The notes under the pieces: generated by a model
What the model was told of the DNA's origin: nothing
Databases searched by the model: none
The model's input: the letters and a program-made list of their open reading frames with translations, nothing else
Assembly (NCBI GenBank): GCA_049644285.1
Contig: JBARRP010000036.1
Location: 1 to 64,000, forward strand
Reading direction: 5' to 3'
DNA length: 64,000 nucleotides
From: CAVRXT01 sp049644285
Lineage (GTDB): Bacteria; Acidobacteriota; Terriglobia; Acidiferrales; UBA7541
Shown here: positions 25,151 to 33,695 of the stretch, in pieces
How the letters are laid out: the number at the start of each line of letters is the position of its first letter
Position numbering within the stretch: the stretch's first letter is position 1
Made by a program: the position numbers and the translations under genes

Positions 25151-26530
25151 GTGGCAGCGAAAGCCCACGTCCTCATCATCGATGACGATGCGAACACGCT
25201 TGCTTCGCTTTCTCGCGCTTTTCGGCTGGCGGGCCACGAAGCCACGATAGGCGACAACGCCGCCCGCGCCATCGAGCTCGCCAAGTCCGAACGCTTCGAT
25301 TTGATCCTCTCCGACGTCGTGATGCCGGGAAAGGACGGCATTGCCTTGCTGGAGGAGCTCAAAGCCGCAGGCGTGAATTCGCCGATCGTGATGATGTCGG
25401 GACAGGCGACGATTGAAATGGCGGTGCGCGCCACGCGGCTTGGCGCCGTCGATTTTCTGGAGAAGCCGCTCTCCACCGAAAAGTTGCTTCTGACGGTCGA
25501 AAATACCCTTCGCCTCTCGCGGCTGGAAGAGGAAAACCGCGAGCTTCGCCGGCGGCTGGGGCGGCACCATATCGTCTGGTCAAGCGCGGCGATGCGCGAT
25601 GTGATGTCGCAAGTGGAGCGGGTAGCGGCGAGCGAAACGCGCGTGTGCATCCGCGGGGAGACAGGAACCGGCAAGGAGCTCATCGCGCGCACCCTGCACG
25701 AAAAAAGTGCGCGCCGGGGCGGGCCCTTCATCACGCTGAATTGCGCCGCGATTCCAGCCGAGCTCATGGAATCGGAGCTCTTCGGCCACGAAAAAGGCTC
25801 GTTCACCGGAGCTGCCTCGCGCCACATCGGAAAGTTCGAGCAGGCGCATCGCGGGACACTTTTCCTGGATGAGATCGGGGATATGCCGCTGACGATGCAG
25901 GCGAAGTTGTTGCGCGTCCTGGAGGAAGGTGAAATCGAGCGGGTTGGCGGAGACGGGCCGATTTCCGTCGATGTGCGCGTCGTGGTCGCCACACACCGCG
26001 ATCTCGAAGAGCAGGCGCGCCAGGGCACATTTCGCCAGGACCTCTACCATCGCATCGTGGTTTTTCCAGTTGTTTTGCCGCCGTTGCGTGATCGGAAGGA
26101 AGATATTCCTGTGCTTGTGGAGCATTTTGCGCGACAGGTGGCTGAGCAGAACAATTGGAAGCCAAAGCCGTTTTCTCCCGACGCGCTATTGGAACTTTCG
26201 GCCTACGCTTGGCCGGGGAATATCCGCGAATTGCGCAACGTGATCGAGCGGGTGCTGCTGCTTTCGGTGGGTGAGACGGTGGATGCGGCGGCCGTCCGAC
26301 TGGCGTTGCCGCGATCGGGCGTGAAGTCTTCCGCTTCGGGAGAAACGGGCGGGACGCTGACCGAGCGAGTTGAGGGTTTCGAGCGGGAGACGATTCTGGC
26401 TGAGCTGCGCCGCAATAAGAATCACGTGACGAATACCGCCAAGGTCCTCGGTCTCGAACGCAGTCATCTCTATAAGAAATGCCAGCATCTCGGCATTGAT
26501 CTCCGCGCTGTTCGTGGTTCCCAATCGTGA
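25151..26530 (+). CDS. NtrX/NtrC-family sigma-54-dependent response regulator
   Basis: This is a 459-residue activator with a receiver (1-120; acidic D11-D13, phospho-acceptor D55 in LILSDVVMPG, lysine in FLEKPLS), an AAA+ domain at about 140-370 (Walker A GETGTGKE, Walker B TLFLDEIGD, arginine finger region RIVVFPVVLPPLRDR) and a Fis-type helix-turn-helix at the C terminus (NHVTNTAKVLGLERSHLYKK). The sigma-54 contact loop reads GSFTGA instead of GAFTGA, a conservative change. It starts at GTG 25151, six bases after the kinase gene, with GGAGG about 13 bases upstream. It ends the four-gene operon. Confidence 0.92.
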   Translation: MAAKAHVLIIDDDANTLASLSRAFRLAGHEATIGDNAARAIELAKSERFDLILSDVVMPGKDGIALLEELKAAGVNSPIVMMSGQATIEMAVRATRLGAVDFLEKPLSTEKLLLTVENTLRLSRLEEENRELRRRLGRHHIVWSSAAMRDVMSQVERVAASETRVCIRGETGTGKELIARTLHEKSARRGGPFITLNCAAIPAELMESELFGHEKGSFTGAASRHIGKFEQAHRGTLFLDEIGDMPLTMQAKLLRVLEEGEIERVGGDGPISVDVRVVVATHRDLEEQARQGTFRQDLYHRIVVFPVVLPPLRDRKEDIPVLVEHFARQVAEQNNWKPKPFSPDALLELSAYAWPGNIRELRNVIERVLLLSVGETVDAAAVRLALPRSGVKSSASGETGGTLTERVEGFERETILAELRRNKNHVTNTAKVLGLERSHLYKKCQHLGIDLRAVRGSQS

Positions 26531-26564
26531 GGAAGTTTCTGCGCACAGCCCAGTCCTCGACATC

Positions 26565-26607
26565 CTCAGGTCAGGCGCAACAAAAAGGCGTTGCGCCGGG
26601 ACCTGAG
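26565..26607. terminator. Long GC-rich hairpin between convergent genes
   Basis: Nested arms pair perfectly: CTCAGGTC (26565-26572) with GACCTGAG (26600-26607), and GGCGCAAC (26574-26581) with GTTGCGCC (26590-26597), around an AAAAAGGC loop. It lies 35 bases past the NtrX-like gene and before the convergent methyltransferase gene. There is no T tract; it may be a terminator or an RNA-stability element. Confidence 0.6.
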
Positions 26608-26648
26608 CTACACACGACGGGCGTTGGCACGTGGTTGTAGCTTACGTT

Positions 26649-26681
26649 CCGTCCGCGCCCGACCTTGGCGCGAACGGACGG
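26649..26681. repeat. Second inverted repeat in the same convergent gap
   Basis: CCGTCCG (26649-26655) and CGGACGG (26675-26681) pair, with an inner CGCC/GGCG stem and a small bulge. It lies 30 bases before the end of the methyltransferase gene on the minus strand, where it could act as that gene's terminator. Confidence 0.45.
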
Positions 26682-26710
26682 GCGGAGGCCGCGTCCCGAT
26701 GCCTAGTGAA

Positions 26711-27439
26711 TTATTGCCGATCTGAGCGGCGACGGCGCCGAACGAAATTCTGCAAGAAGTAAACGGCGAAACCGGCGGCGAGGATGATGTAGTAAGGCGT
26801 CAGCCGCAACGTGGCAGTGAACACGGCCATTGCCAAGGCGCACGCCCACATGAACGTCTCACCAATGAATCCGTCCCGCCAATTGGGATGTCCCCCGCCA
26901 GCCGGCACGCGTGGCCGCAGCGCGGGCAGGAGTCGAGGCACAAGTTCACAGTATTTTCTGTAACTTTCGCCTTGCGTTTGCAGAAGGCTTGCTTCTTCGC
27001 GCAGGATCAGTCGGTAGGTGAAAAAGATCATTCCGCCAGCAATGGCAAAGAAACCGAGGCGGCCGGCGAGGAAAGCAAATCCAATGGCAAGCAGAATCGT
27101 CCCCAGGTACAGCGGATTTCGAACATAGCGATAGGGACCATCGGCCACCAGCCGGTCCGAATGCATGTCCATGTCGTGCACGATCGAGCTGTGGAGATAG
27201 GCTTCCGCCCATGATCGGATGAGCGCCGCCAGCGTGACCACCAAAGTGCCAATTCCGAAAATGATCCGCGCGTAGCGGTCGACCACCGGAGAATCGAGGC
27301 TCGTACCAAGACCCGCGAGCCAATCTGCCACGGCAACCGATATGTTCAGGTGGTCCCACCGGTAGCATGAGAAACCGATCCAGAAAATGGCTCCAATGAT
27401 CCAGAAGCGGCATCGGAATTCGAACCCGGTCGCTTTCAA
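26711..27439 (-). CDS. Isoprenylcysteine carboxyl methyltransferase-like membrane protein
   Basis: This is a 242-residue integral membrane protein of the ICMT/PEMT methyltransferase group. It has four to six hydrophobic helices and the cofactor-binding signature GPYRYVRNPLYLGT followed by ESYRKYCELVPRLLP, which bind S-adenosylmethionine in this family. A TTG start at 27439 is chosen because it overlaps the stop of the upstream membrane-protein gene (TTGA) and begins just before the first helix (FWIIGAIFWIGFSC). The open frame continues to 27661 but that part lies inside the upstream gene in another frame. Bacterial members methylate unidentified lipids or small molecules. A start further downstream is possible. 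Confidence 0.75.
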   Translation of the reverse strand: MKATGFEFRCRFWIIGAIFWIGFSCYRWDHLNISVAVADWLAGLGTSLDSPVVDRYARIIFGIGTLVVTLAALIRSWAEAYLHSSIVHDMDMHSDRLVADGPYRYVRNPLYLGTILLAIGFAFLAGRLGFFAIAGGMIFFTYRLILREEASLLQTQGESYRKYCELVPRLLPALRPRVPAGGGHPNWRDGFIGETFMWACALAMAVFTATLRLTPYYIILAAGFAVYFLQNFVRRRRRSDRQ

Positions 27440-28071
27440 GGCAGTTGGGGCTCGCGTGGCTCGGGCGCGGGACGGAAGAGCCTCTTCAGAATTTCGTGAG
27501 TCGGCCAGTAGATGAGCAAAAGCGCGAGGAAGATGACAGCAAGATGCACGGGCGCTGGTCCGAAGGCGCGATGAAGGATCGGATGGCGAAATGCAAAATT
27601 GTAGTTCTTGATCGGATCGAGAATTCGCGAGAGCAATAGAGCGGCCGCTGCGATCGCACATTGAAGAGCGAATCCGGCGGGGTCATATCCGGTTCGGCGC
27701 AGCGCCGCGAGCAAGATGAAAGGCATAGCCGCGTGAAAGAGCGACAGCAGACGCACCCACAGGGGATATTGCGGATCGAAAAGGTATTCTGTTCCCCCAA
27801 TCAGATGATGGCCGGCGAACCAGCGCCACGCGACATCAAGACTCCAGGCGAGGTCCACAACAAGCGAAGAAACGGCCTGGCTGGAAAGCAACAGAGCGCT
27901 GCTGCTCCACAGGCCGACGCATGTCAAGATCACGGCAATATCGCATAAATGCACGAAATTGCTGAAGCCCCACGTGCGCCAGTAAGCGGGAATCCAAATG
28001 GCGAGCCAGAGTACAGCGCCCCAACGAACCCACGCGGTTAAGACCGTTTCGCGGTGTGCCGAGGGATTCAT
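27436..28071 (-). CDS. Multi-pass membrane protein of unknown function
   Basis: This is a 211-residue protein with about six hydrophobic segments (for example WVRWGAVLWLAIWIPAYW, IAVILTCVGLWSSSALLLS, LHAAMPFILLAAL-type and LAVIFLALLLIYW stretches) and polar conserved-looking clusters in between (WRTWGFSNFVHLCDIA, NYNFAFRHP). No family name is recognised with confidence. It is coupled by a 4-base overlap to the ICMT-like methyltransferase gene, so the two probably act on the same membrane substrate. It is divergent from the polysaccharide deacetylase gene at 28186. Confidence 0.75.
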   Translation of the reverse strand: MNPSAHRETVLTAWVRWGAVLWLAIWIPAYWRTWGFSNFVHLCDIAVILTCVGLWSSSALLLSSQAVSSLVVDLAWSLDVAWRWFAGHHLIGGTEYLFDPQYPLWVRLLSLFHAAMPFILLAALRRTGYDPAGFALQCAIAAAALLLSRILDPIKNYNFAFRHPILHRAFGPAPVHLAVIFLALLLIYWPTHEILKRLFRPAPEPREPQLP

Positions 28072-28185
28072 TGCGCCGCAAGCGCCGCGGGCATCCTATC
28101 ATTCTCGAGCAAACGCGAGGAATGGATATGAATGCCGCGCCATGCTCGCTGACAGCGCCGCGGGCGGCGTGCGACAATCCTGCGC

Positions 28186-28896
28186 ATGGGCCCGATCGCG
28201 GGAATTTCGGCCGGTGCCGCGGCGGCTGCCGCGGGCGTGTTCGCCTGGGGCGCGGTGGCGCCATCGTCACAGATATTCGGTAGGACAATCCGCCGCACAG
28301 GTGAGCCGGACGCGATGGCGCTCACATTCGACGACGGCCCCAATCCGGCGGTCACGCCGCAACTCCTCGAGTTGCTGCATCGTTACGACGCGCGCGCCAC
28401 CTTTTTCTTGATGGGACGCCACGTGCGCGCGTTTCCTGCGCTGGCCTCGGAGATTGCTGCGCAAGGACACGCGATCGGCAATCACACGGAGACCCATCCG
28501 AGGCTGATTTTTCTTTCCTCACAGCGCATCGCCGAAGAGCTCGATTCGTGTCGCGAAGCGATCGCGCGCGCCACCGGATGCGAAGCCCGATGGATGCGGC
28601 CGCCTTTCGGTTTTCGCGGGCCGCAGCTCAAGGGAGTGGTTCGCCGCTGCGGTCTTGCGGGGGTGGTGATGTGGTCGCGGTGGGCGTGGGACTGGGTGCC
28701 GCAGCCGGCCGAGCGGGTCATCCGCCGCTTGCGCCGCGCCGGAGGAGGCGATATTGTCCTTCTGCATGACGGCAATTACCGCGAGCTCGAAGGGGATCGC
28801 CGTCATACCGTCGCGGCGTTGGAATATTGGCTGCCGCGGTGGAGAGATTTGGGCATCCGCTTCGTGACCACGGACGAGTGGAAGCACCAGGCGTAG
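28186..28896 (+). CDS. Polysaccharide deacetylase (NodB/CE4 domain)
   Basis: This is a 236-residue enzyme that removes N-acetyl groups from polysaccharides such as peptidoglycan or chitin-like chains. The CE4 motifs are in order: TFDDGP (47-52, catalytic base and metal aspartates), HTETHP (100-105, metal histidines), RPPFGFRG, and DIVLLHDG near the end. The N terminus is an alanine/glycine-rich hydrophobic segment (AGISAGAAAAAAGVFAWG), a probable signal anchor. It starts a same-strand run of three genes (deacetylase, CxxC protein, P450) with gaps of 19 and 43 bases. Confidence 0.9.
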   Translation: MGPIAGISAGAAAAAAGVFAWGAVAPSSQIFGRTIRRTGEPDAMALTFDDGPNPAVTPQLLELLHRYDARATFFLMGRHVRAFPALASEIAAQGHAIGNHTETHPRLIFLSSQRIAEELDSCREAIARATGCEARWMRPPFGFRGPQLKGVVRRCGLAGVVMWSRWAWDWVPQPAERVIRRLRRAGGGDIVLLHDGNYRELEGDRRHTVAALEYWLPRWRDLGIRFVTTDEWKHQA

Positions 28897-28915
28897 CGGC
28901 CCCAGGACTGGACTC

Positions 28916-29185
28916 ATGGACGAAAAGCGCTTCTACGACGAGAAGCCGGAGACAAAGCAGCTCACACTGGTCTGTCCGCACTGCCGGCAGGAAAATCCTT
29001 ATCCCATCCGATGGATCGTGCGCAGCAAGAAAGACAAGCTCCCGCCGGGCGCGAATGAAGAAGACCGCGCGCATTTCACGAAGGCTCGCTCGTACATGGT
29101 GCGCGTGGACGACATGGTGGTATGCCGGAATATCCGCTGCCGCAAGCGCTTCGAGCTCACCGGGCAGACGGTTGTCCTGATCTGA
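28916..29185 (+). CDS. Small zinc-ribbon-like protein
   Basis: This is an 89-residue cytoplasmic protein with two cysteine pairs, VCPHCRQE near residue 19 and VCRNIRCRK near 70, spaced as in a zinc ribbon. The middle is charged (IVRSKKDKLPPGANEEDR). No named family is recognised. The gene starts 19 bases after the deacetylase stop codon. Codon use matches its neighbours, which supports it being a real gene. Its function is unknown; metal binding is inferred from the cysteines only. Confidence 0.7.
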   Translation: MDEKRFYDEKPETKQLTLVCPHCRQENPYPIRWIVRSKKDKLPPGANEEDRAHFTKARSYMVRVDDMVVCRNIRCRKRFELTGQTVVLI

Positions 29186-29228
29186 ATCTCCGGTTTTTTC
29201 ACCTCCACCCGTAAGCTGGGTTAGGTCC

Positions 29229-30488
29229 ATGGCAAACAACCAAGCATCGCGGGTGACGCAACACCTCGAGTCCGTGAATGCAGCCCCTTGGAAGCACTCG
29301 GCGGTCAATCTCGTCAGCCGCGAGTTCAAAGCCGATCCGTTCCCTTTCTATGCACGCTTGCGCGCCGAGCAGCCGGTTTGCTGCGTCAAGGTCTCCCTCC
29401 TGCCCGGTGTGCGCCAGGCTTGGCTGGTGACGCGCTACGACGATGTGGTCATGGTTCTCAAAGACAGTCGTTTTTCGAAAAGCCGGCTGAGCGCCACGAA
29501 GCCACCGTGGGTGCCAGGCTTTGCGAAACCGCTCGAACGCAATATGCTTGATCTCGACGAACCCGATCACACCCGCCTGCGCACATTAGTTCACAAGGCG
29601 TTCACGCCAGCCATGGTTGAACGCATGCGGGAACGCATCCAGGGGATTGCCGATCAACTGCTCGATGCCGTGGAACACAAGCACTCGATGGACTTGGTAC
29701 GCGCGTACGCGTTGCCCCTGCCCTTGACGGTAATTGTGGAACTTCTAGGCATTCCCTTGAAGGATCGTGACCGTTTTCATCGTTGGTGCAAGGCAGTGAT
29801 CACTACGCCCACGCTGCTCAATATGCTGCGGGCGTTCCCGTCCCTCATGGCCTTTATGCGTTACCTCCGCCGGCTCGTTCGCCGACTGCGCAGCACGCCC
29901 CAGGATGGACTGCTTACCGCGCTTGTGCAGGTCGAGGAAGCAGGCGATCGCTTGAGCGAAGATGAATTGCTGGCCATGGCCGTCCTGTTGTTGATCGCGG
30001 GCCACGAGACGACGGTCAACTTGATCGCTTCGGGAACCCTGGCATTGTTGCAGCATCCCGAGCAGTTGAAACTCCTCCGGGGCAACCCATCGCTCATCGG
30101 GCCGGCGGTCGAGGAACTATTGCGATTCACCAATCCCCTGGAAACGGCAACCGAGCGCTTCACCCGAGAGGACGTAGCAGTTGCCGGCACGACCATCCCG
30201 CGTGGGGTCGTCGTGCTGGCGGCAATTGCTTCCGCCAACCGCGACGAAACTCAGTTCCGTAATCCCGACACCGTCGACATCACTCGAGAGAACAATCGTC
30301 ATCTCGCTTTTGGACAAGGTGCCCACTTCTGCCTGGGTGCGCCGCTGGCGCGCTTGGAGGGGCAGATCGCCATCAACACGATCGTGCGCCGGCTGCCGGG
30401 CCTGCAGCTTGCGGTGCCGGCGGAATCTCTGCGCTGGCGCGCCACGCCGATTCTGCGCGGCCTGGAGGCATTGCCGGTGCGGTTCTAG
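29229..30488 (+). CDS. Cytochrome P450
   Basis: This is a 419-residue soluble bacterial P450 monooxygenase. Key motifs are the heme-binding loop FGQGAHFCLG with the axial cysteine at residue 368, the I-helix oxygen-activation motif AGHETT, and the K-helix ExxR in VEELLRFTNP. The N terminus (VNLVSREFKADPFPFYARLRAEQP) is typical of bacterial class I enzymes. No ferredoxin or ferredoxin reductase gene is next to it, so redox partners must be encoded elsewhere. The substrate cannot be predicted, and there is no biosynthetic cluster around it. Confidence 0.93.
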   Translation: MANNQASRVTQHLESVNAAPWKHSAVNLVSREFKADPFPFYARLRAEQPVCCVKVSLLPGVRQAWLVTRYDDVVMVLKDSRFSKSRLSATKPPWVPGFAKPLERNMLDLDEPDHTRLRTLVHKAFTPAMVERMRERIQGIADQLLDAVEHKHSMDLVRAYALPLPLTVIVELLGIPLKDRDRFHRWCKAVITTPTLLNMLRAFPSLMAFMRYLRRLVRRLRSTPQDGLLTALVQVEEAGDRLSEDELLAMAVLLLIAGHETTVNLIASGTLALLQHPEQLKLLRGNPSLIGPAVEELLRFTNPLETATERFTREDVAVAGTTIPRGVVVLAAIASANRDETQFRNPDTVDITRENNRHLAFGQGAHFCLGAPLARLEGQIAINTIVRRLPGLQLAVPAESLRWRATPILRGLEALPVRF

Positions 30489-30517
30489 GGGAGTGGGTTG
30501 TTCTACATTCTGCGCGG

Positions 30518-30542
30518 AGACCGAGAGCCACGGTTTCGGTCT
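30518..30542. terminator. Hairpin between the convergent P450 and small-protein genes
   Basis: AGACCGAGA (30518-30526) pairs with TTTCGGTCT (30534-30542) in a 9-bp stem (one G-T pair) with a 7-base loop, 30 bases past the P450 stop and just before the end of the convergent small gene. No T tract follows. Confidence 0.5.
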
Positions 30543-30548
30543 AGCGCT

Positions 30549-30749
30549 CTATATCTCAGGGTACATTTCGAAGAAGGCGTCGAGTGACTGACGAAGCGTG
30601 CGTTCGATCTCTTCCTTGCTGCCTTCGATCAGGTGCATGGTGACGCGGCCGGTGCGGCCGTTCTTCAGTGTCACGATCGCTTCGTTGACCGCTTCGAGAT
30701 CATCCGCCGGAAACAATCGCAAGCCGTAAACTAATGCCAGCTTCGCCAT
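30549..30749 (-). CDS. 66-residue protein of unknown function
   Basis: The ATG at 30749 is preceded by AAGGAG about ten bases upstream and gives a product starting MAKLALVYGLRLFPADDLEA. The protein is soluble, alternating strand-like and helical segments (AIVTLKNGRTGRVTMHLIEG then SKEEIERTLRQSLDAFFEMY). A longer frame to 30800 adds 17 residues without a ribosome-binding site. No family is recognised. It stands alone between the P450 and a hybrid kinase. Confidence 0.6.
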   Translation of the reverse strand: MAKLALVYGLRLFPADDLEAVNEAIVTLKNGRTGRVTMHLIEGSKEEIERTLRQSLDAFFEMYPEI

Positions 30750-30922
30750 TCGACTCGTTCTCCTTGAGGTGTGTCTGTCGTTCACCGCTTCCGCAAACAC
30801 AGCCTAAACGCAAGACGCTGCGCGGTCAAATTGCGCAGCGCGGCCGGCATCGCTCTCGAGCGCGGGAAGGGAGGCGAGGAAGTGCGATGAGATCCTCCGC
30901 AAAGTGAGCGCGCCTCTGAAGA

Positions 30923-33568
30923 TCAATCGCTATGACGAACGGGAGGAGTGGCGGCCTCTTCGCGCGTGCGATCCAGCACCTCGCGCAGTTTCCGGGCGAG
31001 GTCTTTCAACGTGAAAGGCTTTTGCAGGAACGCCATGTCGCCTTCGAGGACGCCGTGGCGGACGACGGCATCGTTCGTATAGCCGGAGATGTAAAGGACT
31101 TTCATTTCCGGGTGGTTCTGCAAGAGGCGGGTGGCCAGTTCGCGGCCGCTCAATTTCGGCATCACCACGTCGGTGACGAGCAGGTGCAAAGCGCCCCGGT
31201 GGCGCCGCGCCACCTCGACGGCCTGTTCGCCATCGGCGGCCTCGAGAACCGTGTAGCCGGTGTCGCGCAGAAAATTCCGCACCAAATCGCGCACGCTCTC
31301 TTCGTCTTCGACGAGCAGGATCGTTTCCGACCCGGTGATCGGGCCCGAGGAAGTCCTTTCCACCGGCTTTTCTTCGACTTTCTCTTTGACTTCGGGAAGA
31401 TAGATCTTGAACGTGGCGCCATGTCCCGGTTCGCTGTACACCCAGATGAAGCCGCCGCTCTGCTTGACGATCCCGTAAACCATCGATAGTCCCAGACCGG
31501 TGCCTTTGCCCGGTGTCTTGGTCGTGAAGAAGGGCTCGAAAATGTGGGATTGCGTTTCCGCATCCATGCCGCATCCGGTATCGCTGACCGCGAGCATGAT
31601 GTACGGCCCCGGTTCAATGATTACGCGGCGTTGCCCGTACGACTCGTCCAGGTCCACGTTCGCGGTCTCGATGGTCAGCCGGCCGCCGCTGGGCATCGCG
31701 TCGCGGGCATTCACAACCAGGTTCAGGAGCGCCTGCTCGATTTGTCCCGCGTCGGCCTTCACCCGTCCCAGGTGCTTGGCGGGCTGGAAAACAAGCTCGA
31801 TGTTTTCTCCGATCAGGCGGGGCAGCATTTGAATCATGTCGGACGCGACTCGATTCAAGTCGATCACTCGCGGCTGCAGGACTTGCATCCGGCTGAAAGC
31901 GAGCAACTGGCGCGTGAGCGCGGCGGCTCGATCCGCCGCTTTCTCCAACTGCTCGACATTCTCGCGCAGTGGGGCGTTCGGCCCGAGACGGTCCGAGAGG
32001 ATTTCGGTGTGCCCTTTCATCACCATCAGCAGGTTGTTGAAGTCGTGGGCCACACCGCCGGCGAGCTGGCCCACCGCTTGCATCTTCTGGGCCTGCCGTA
32101 GTTGTTCTTCGAGCTTCTTGTGCTCGGTGGTATCGAGCGAGACACCGATGACTCCGGCGATGCTGCCGTCCCGGCCGCGCAGCGCTTCGACGTGAGCCTC
32201 GAGCGAGCGCCCCGCCCATTCGAAGTGGAAGGTGGAAGCTTCGCCCTTCAAAGCGCGGCGGTGAGCGGCGATCGGGAGATAGTCGGGGTCGCTCACACGG
32301 AAGTAGTCAAACAACGTCATCCCGACGACTTGGTTCGGCTGAAGATTCAGCGCGGCAAGGCCGGCGCCGACGGAAGACGTAAAGCGAAGGTCTGAATCAG
32401 TGGCCCAGACGATGGCGGGCATGCGCTCGACCAGCAGGCGCAAGCGAGTCTCGCGTTCATAGCGCTCACCCTGCGATTTTTCGAGGGCCTCGAGCATGCG
32501 GTTGATTTCGCGGCCGAGGTTGGAGAGCTCGTCGTCGCCTCGCAACGCAAGCCTCGCGGAGGGATTGCCGCTGGCGCCGATCGCCGCAACGCTAGCGCCC
32601 AAGCGCGCGACGCGCGAGAGCACCATCTTCTCGAGCAAATACAGGGTCAAAGCGCCGAACAGCAGGCCCGCGGCACCCAGCCACAGCAGAAAGCTAAGCT
32701 CGGCCGTTTCGCCCTGCTGATAGATCTTTCGAGGCGACTCGAGCTTGAAAATCACCGCCGGCCTGCCTTCGATATCATCCATCAACTGATAGGCCGTGAG
32801 AAGGGCGTCTCCGGGTGGGCGGATTAGCAACCGTGATTGTTTTGAAAGAGAATTCCTGGCGTCCTGGAAATCCGGCGGGAGGAAGGGATCATCGACTGGC
32901 CGCATCGTGAGCGGGAGGCGGGTGCTCTGCGCCAGGTGCGCGACCTCGGTCTGGCTCAGCAAGCGGCCCATCAGAAAAGTGCCGGCGACCGGACCTCTTA
33001 TCGCGCTGGTGAGAATCGGACGGGCATCTATCACCATGGGTCCTTCGCGCGTAAGCAGAATTCCTTCGGTCTTGCCGGTTACTTTGGTTTGTCTCAACTG
33101 GGGGATCGCCGCCAGTTGGTCGGAAAGCTCCCTTGGCACGGGTATGGCGCGATCCGTGGCGCGGTCAAATGCCTCGGTGAACAGCACCTTGCCAGATGAA
33201 TCCGTGATCCAAACCAGGTTCAGGCCCAGCTGGAGTAGCGACTCTGCCGGGAGATCGTATCTTAGGTATTCCGGGTTTTTGCCGTGGACGAAGAGGAAGG
33301 TCCGGTCCCACGCGCTGTAGTCGGTGGTCGAGCGGTCGAGCGCCGTAAGCTCTTCGGCGAGGGCGCTCTGTACCCGGTTCAGGTCTTCTTGTGTGTTTTC
33401 TTCCTCGAGCCGCGCGAAGCTTCGCAGAATAACGTTCCGGGAGACCAGGTAGAGTCCGCCCACCAGACCGAACAGCGTGAGGCACAGAATCAGGAGGGTT
33501 TTTCCCCGCAATGAAAGGCGCGGAAGGCGGACGGAATCGACGAAAGGACCGCCCAGACTGGATGCCAT
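30923..33568 (-). CDS. Hybrid sensor histidine kinase with CHASE4, PAS and receiver domains
   Basis: This is an 881-residue membrane kinase. Order: helix 1 (LLILCLTLFGLVGGLYLVS), periplasmic CHASE4 domain (about 40-260, with DRSTTDYSAWDRTF), helix 2 (LLWLGAAGLLFGALTLYLL), HAMP, PAS (about 380-490), HisKA with GGVAHDFNNLLMVMKGH, HATPase_c (NLVVNARDAMPSGG; VSDTGCGMDAET; GKGTGLGLSMVYGI) and a C-terminal receiver with phospho-acceptor in LLVTDVVMPK and lysine FLQKPFT. It can therefore pass phosphate internally. The ATG at 33568 has a TATACT box 7 bases upstream, so the message may be nearly leaderless. No output regulator gene is adjacent. Confidence 0.9.
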   Translation of the reverse strand: MASSLGGPFVDSVRLPRLSLRGKTLLILCLTLFGLVGGLYLVSRNVILRSFARLEEENTQEDLNRVQSALAEELTALDRSTTDYSAWDRTFLFVHGKNPEYLRYDLPAESLLQLGLNLVWITDSSGKVLFTEAFDRATDRAIPVPRELSDQLAAIPQLRQTKVTGKTEGILLTREGPMVIDARPILTSAIRGPVAGTFLMGRLLSQTEVAHLAQSTRLPLTMRPVDDPFLPPDFQDARNSLSKQSRLLIRPPGDALLTAYQLMDDIEGRPAVIFKLESPRKIYQQGETAELSFLLWLGAAGLLFGALTLYLLEKMVLSRVARLGASVAAIGASGNPSARLALRGDDELSNLGREINRMLEALEKSQGERYERETRLRLLVERMPAIVWATDSDLRFTSSVGAGLAALNLQPNQVVGMTLFDYFRVSDPDYLPIAAHRRALKGEASTFHFEWAGRSLEAHVEALRGRDGSIAGVIGVSLDTTEHKKLEEQLRQAQKMQAVGQLAGGVAHDFNNLLMVMKGHTEILSDRLGPNAPLRENVEQLEKAADRAAALTRQLLAFSRMQVLQPRVIDLNRVASDMIQMLPRLIGENIELVFQPAKHLGRVKADAGQIEQALLNLVVNARDAMPSGGRLTIETANVDLDESYGQRRVIIEPGPYIMLAVSDTGCGMDAETQSHIFEPFFTTKTPGKGTGLGLSMVYGIVKQSGGFIWVYSEPGHGATFKIYLPEVKEKVEEKPVERTSSGPITGSETILLVEDEESVRDLVRNFLRDTGYTVLEAADGEQAVEVARRHRGALHLLVTDVVMPKLSGRELATRLLQNHPEMKVLYISGYTNDAVVRHGVLEGDMAFLQKPFTLKDLARKLREVLDRTREEAATPPVRHSD

Positions 33569-33574
33569 TGATTC

Positions 33575-33580
33575 AGTATA
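33575..33580 (-). promoter_or_regulatory. Candidate -10 box of the hybrid kinase gene
   Basis: On the minus strand TATACT lies seven bases before the ATG at 33568. If used, transcription would begin at or next to the start codon, giving a leaderless message. No good -35 hexamer is seen. Confidence 0.3.
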
Positions 33581-33663
33581 GTCTTGCGGCCATAGCCGAA
33601 GGTCCCGCGTTGCCCTACTTGTACACATCCGGACCCCCAACTAGGCGCCGATCATGCTTGGGA

Positions 33664-33695
33664 CCGCCAGGAGGAGTCGTTTAGGTGACTGGCGG
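33664..33695 (-). terminator. Possible terminator after the DUF3999 gene
   Basis: CCGCCAG (33664-33670) and CTGGCGG (33689-33695) pair in a 7-bp stem with an 18-base loop, 64 bases past the DUF3999 stop codon on the minus strand. There is no T tract, so this is only a candidate. Confidence 0.35.

Noticed and set aside
26621..26640. TTGGCACGTGGTTGTAGC, which resembles a sigma-54 promoter
   Set aside because: The invariant GG and GC elements are not 10 bases apart, and it lies between two convergent gene ends where no promoter is expected.
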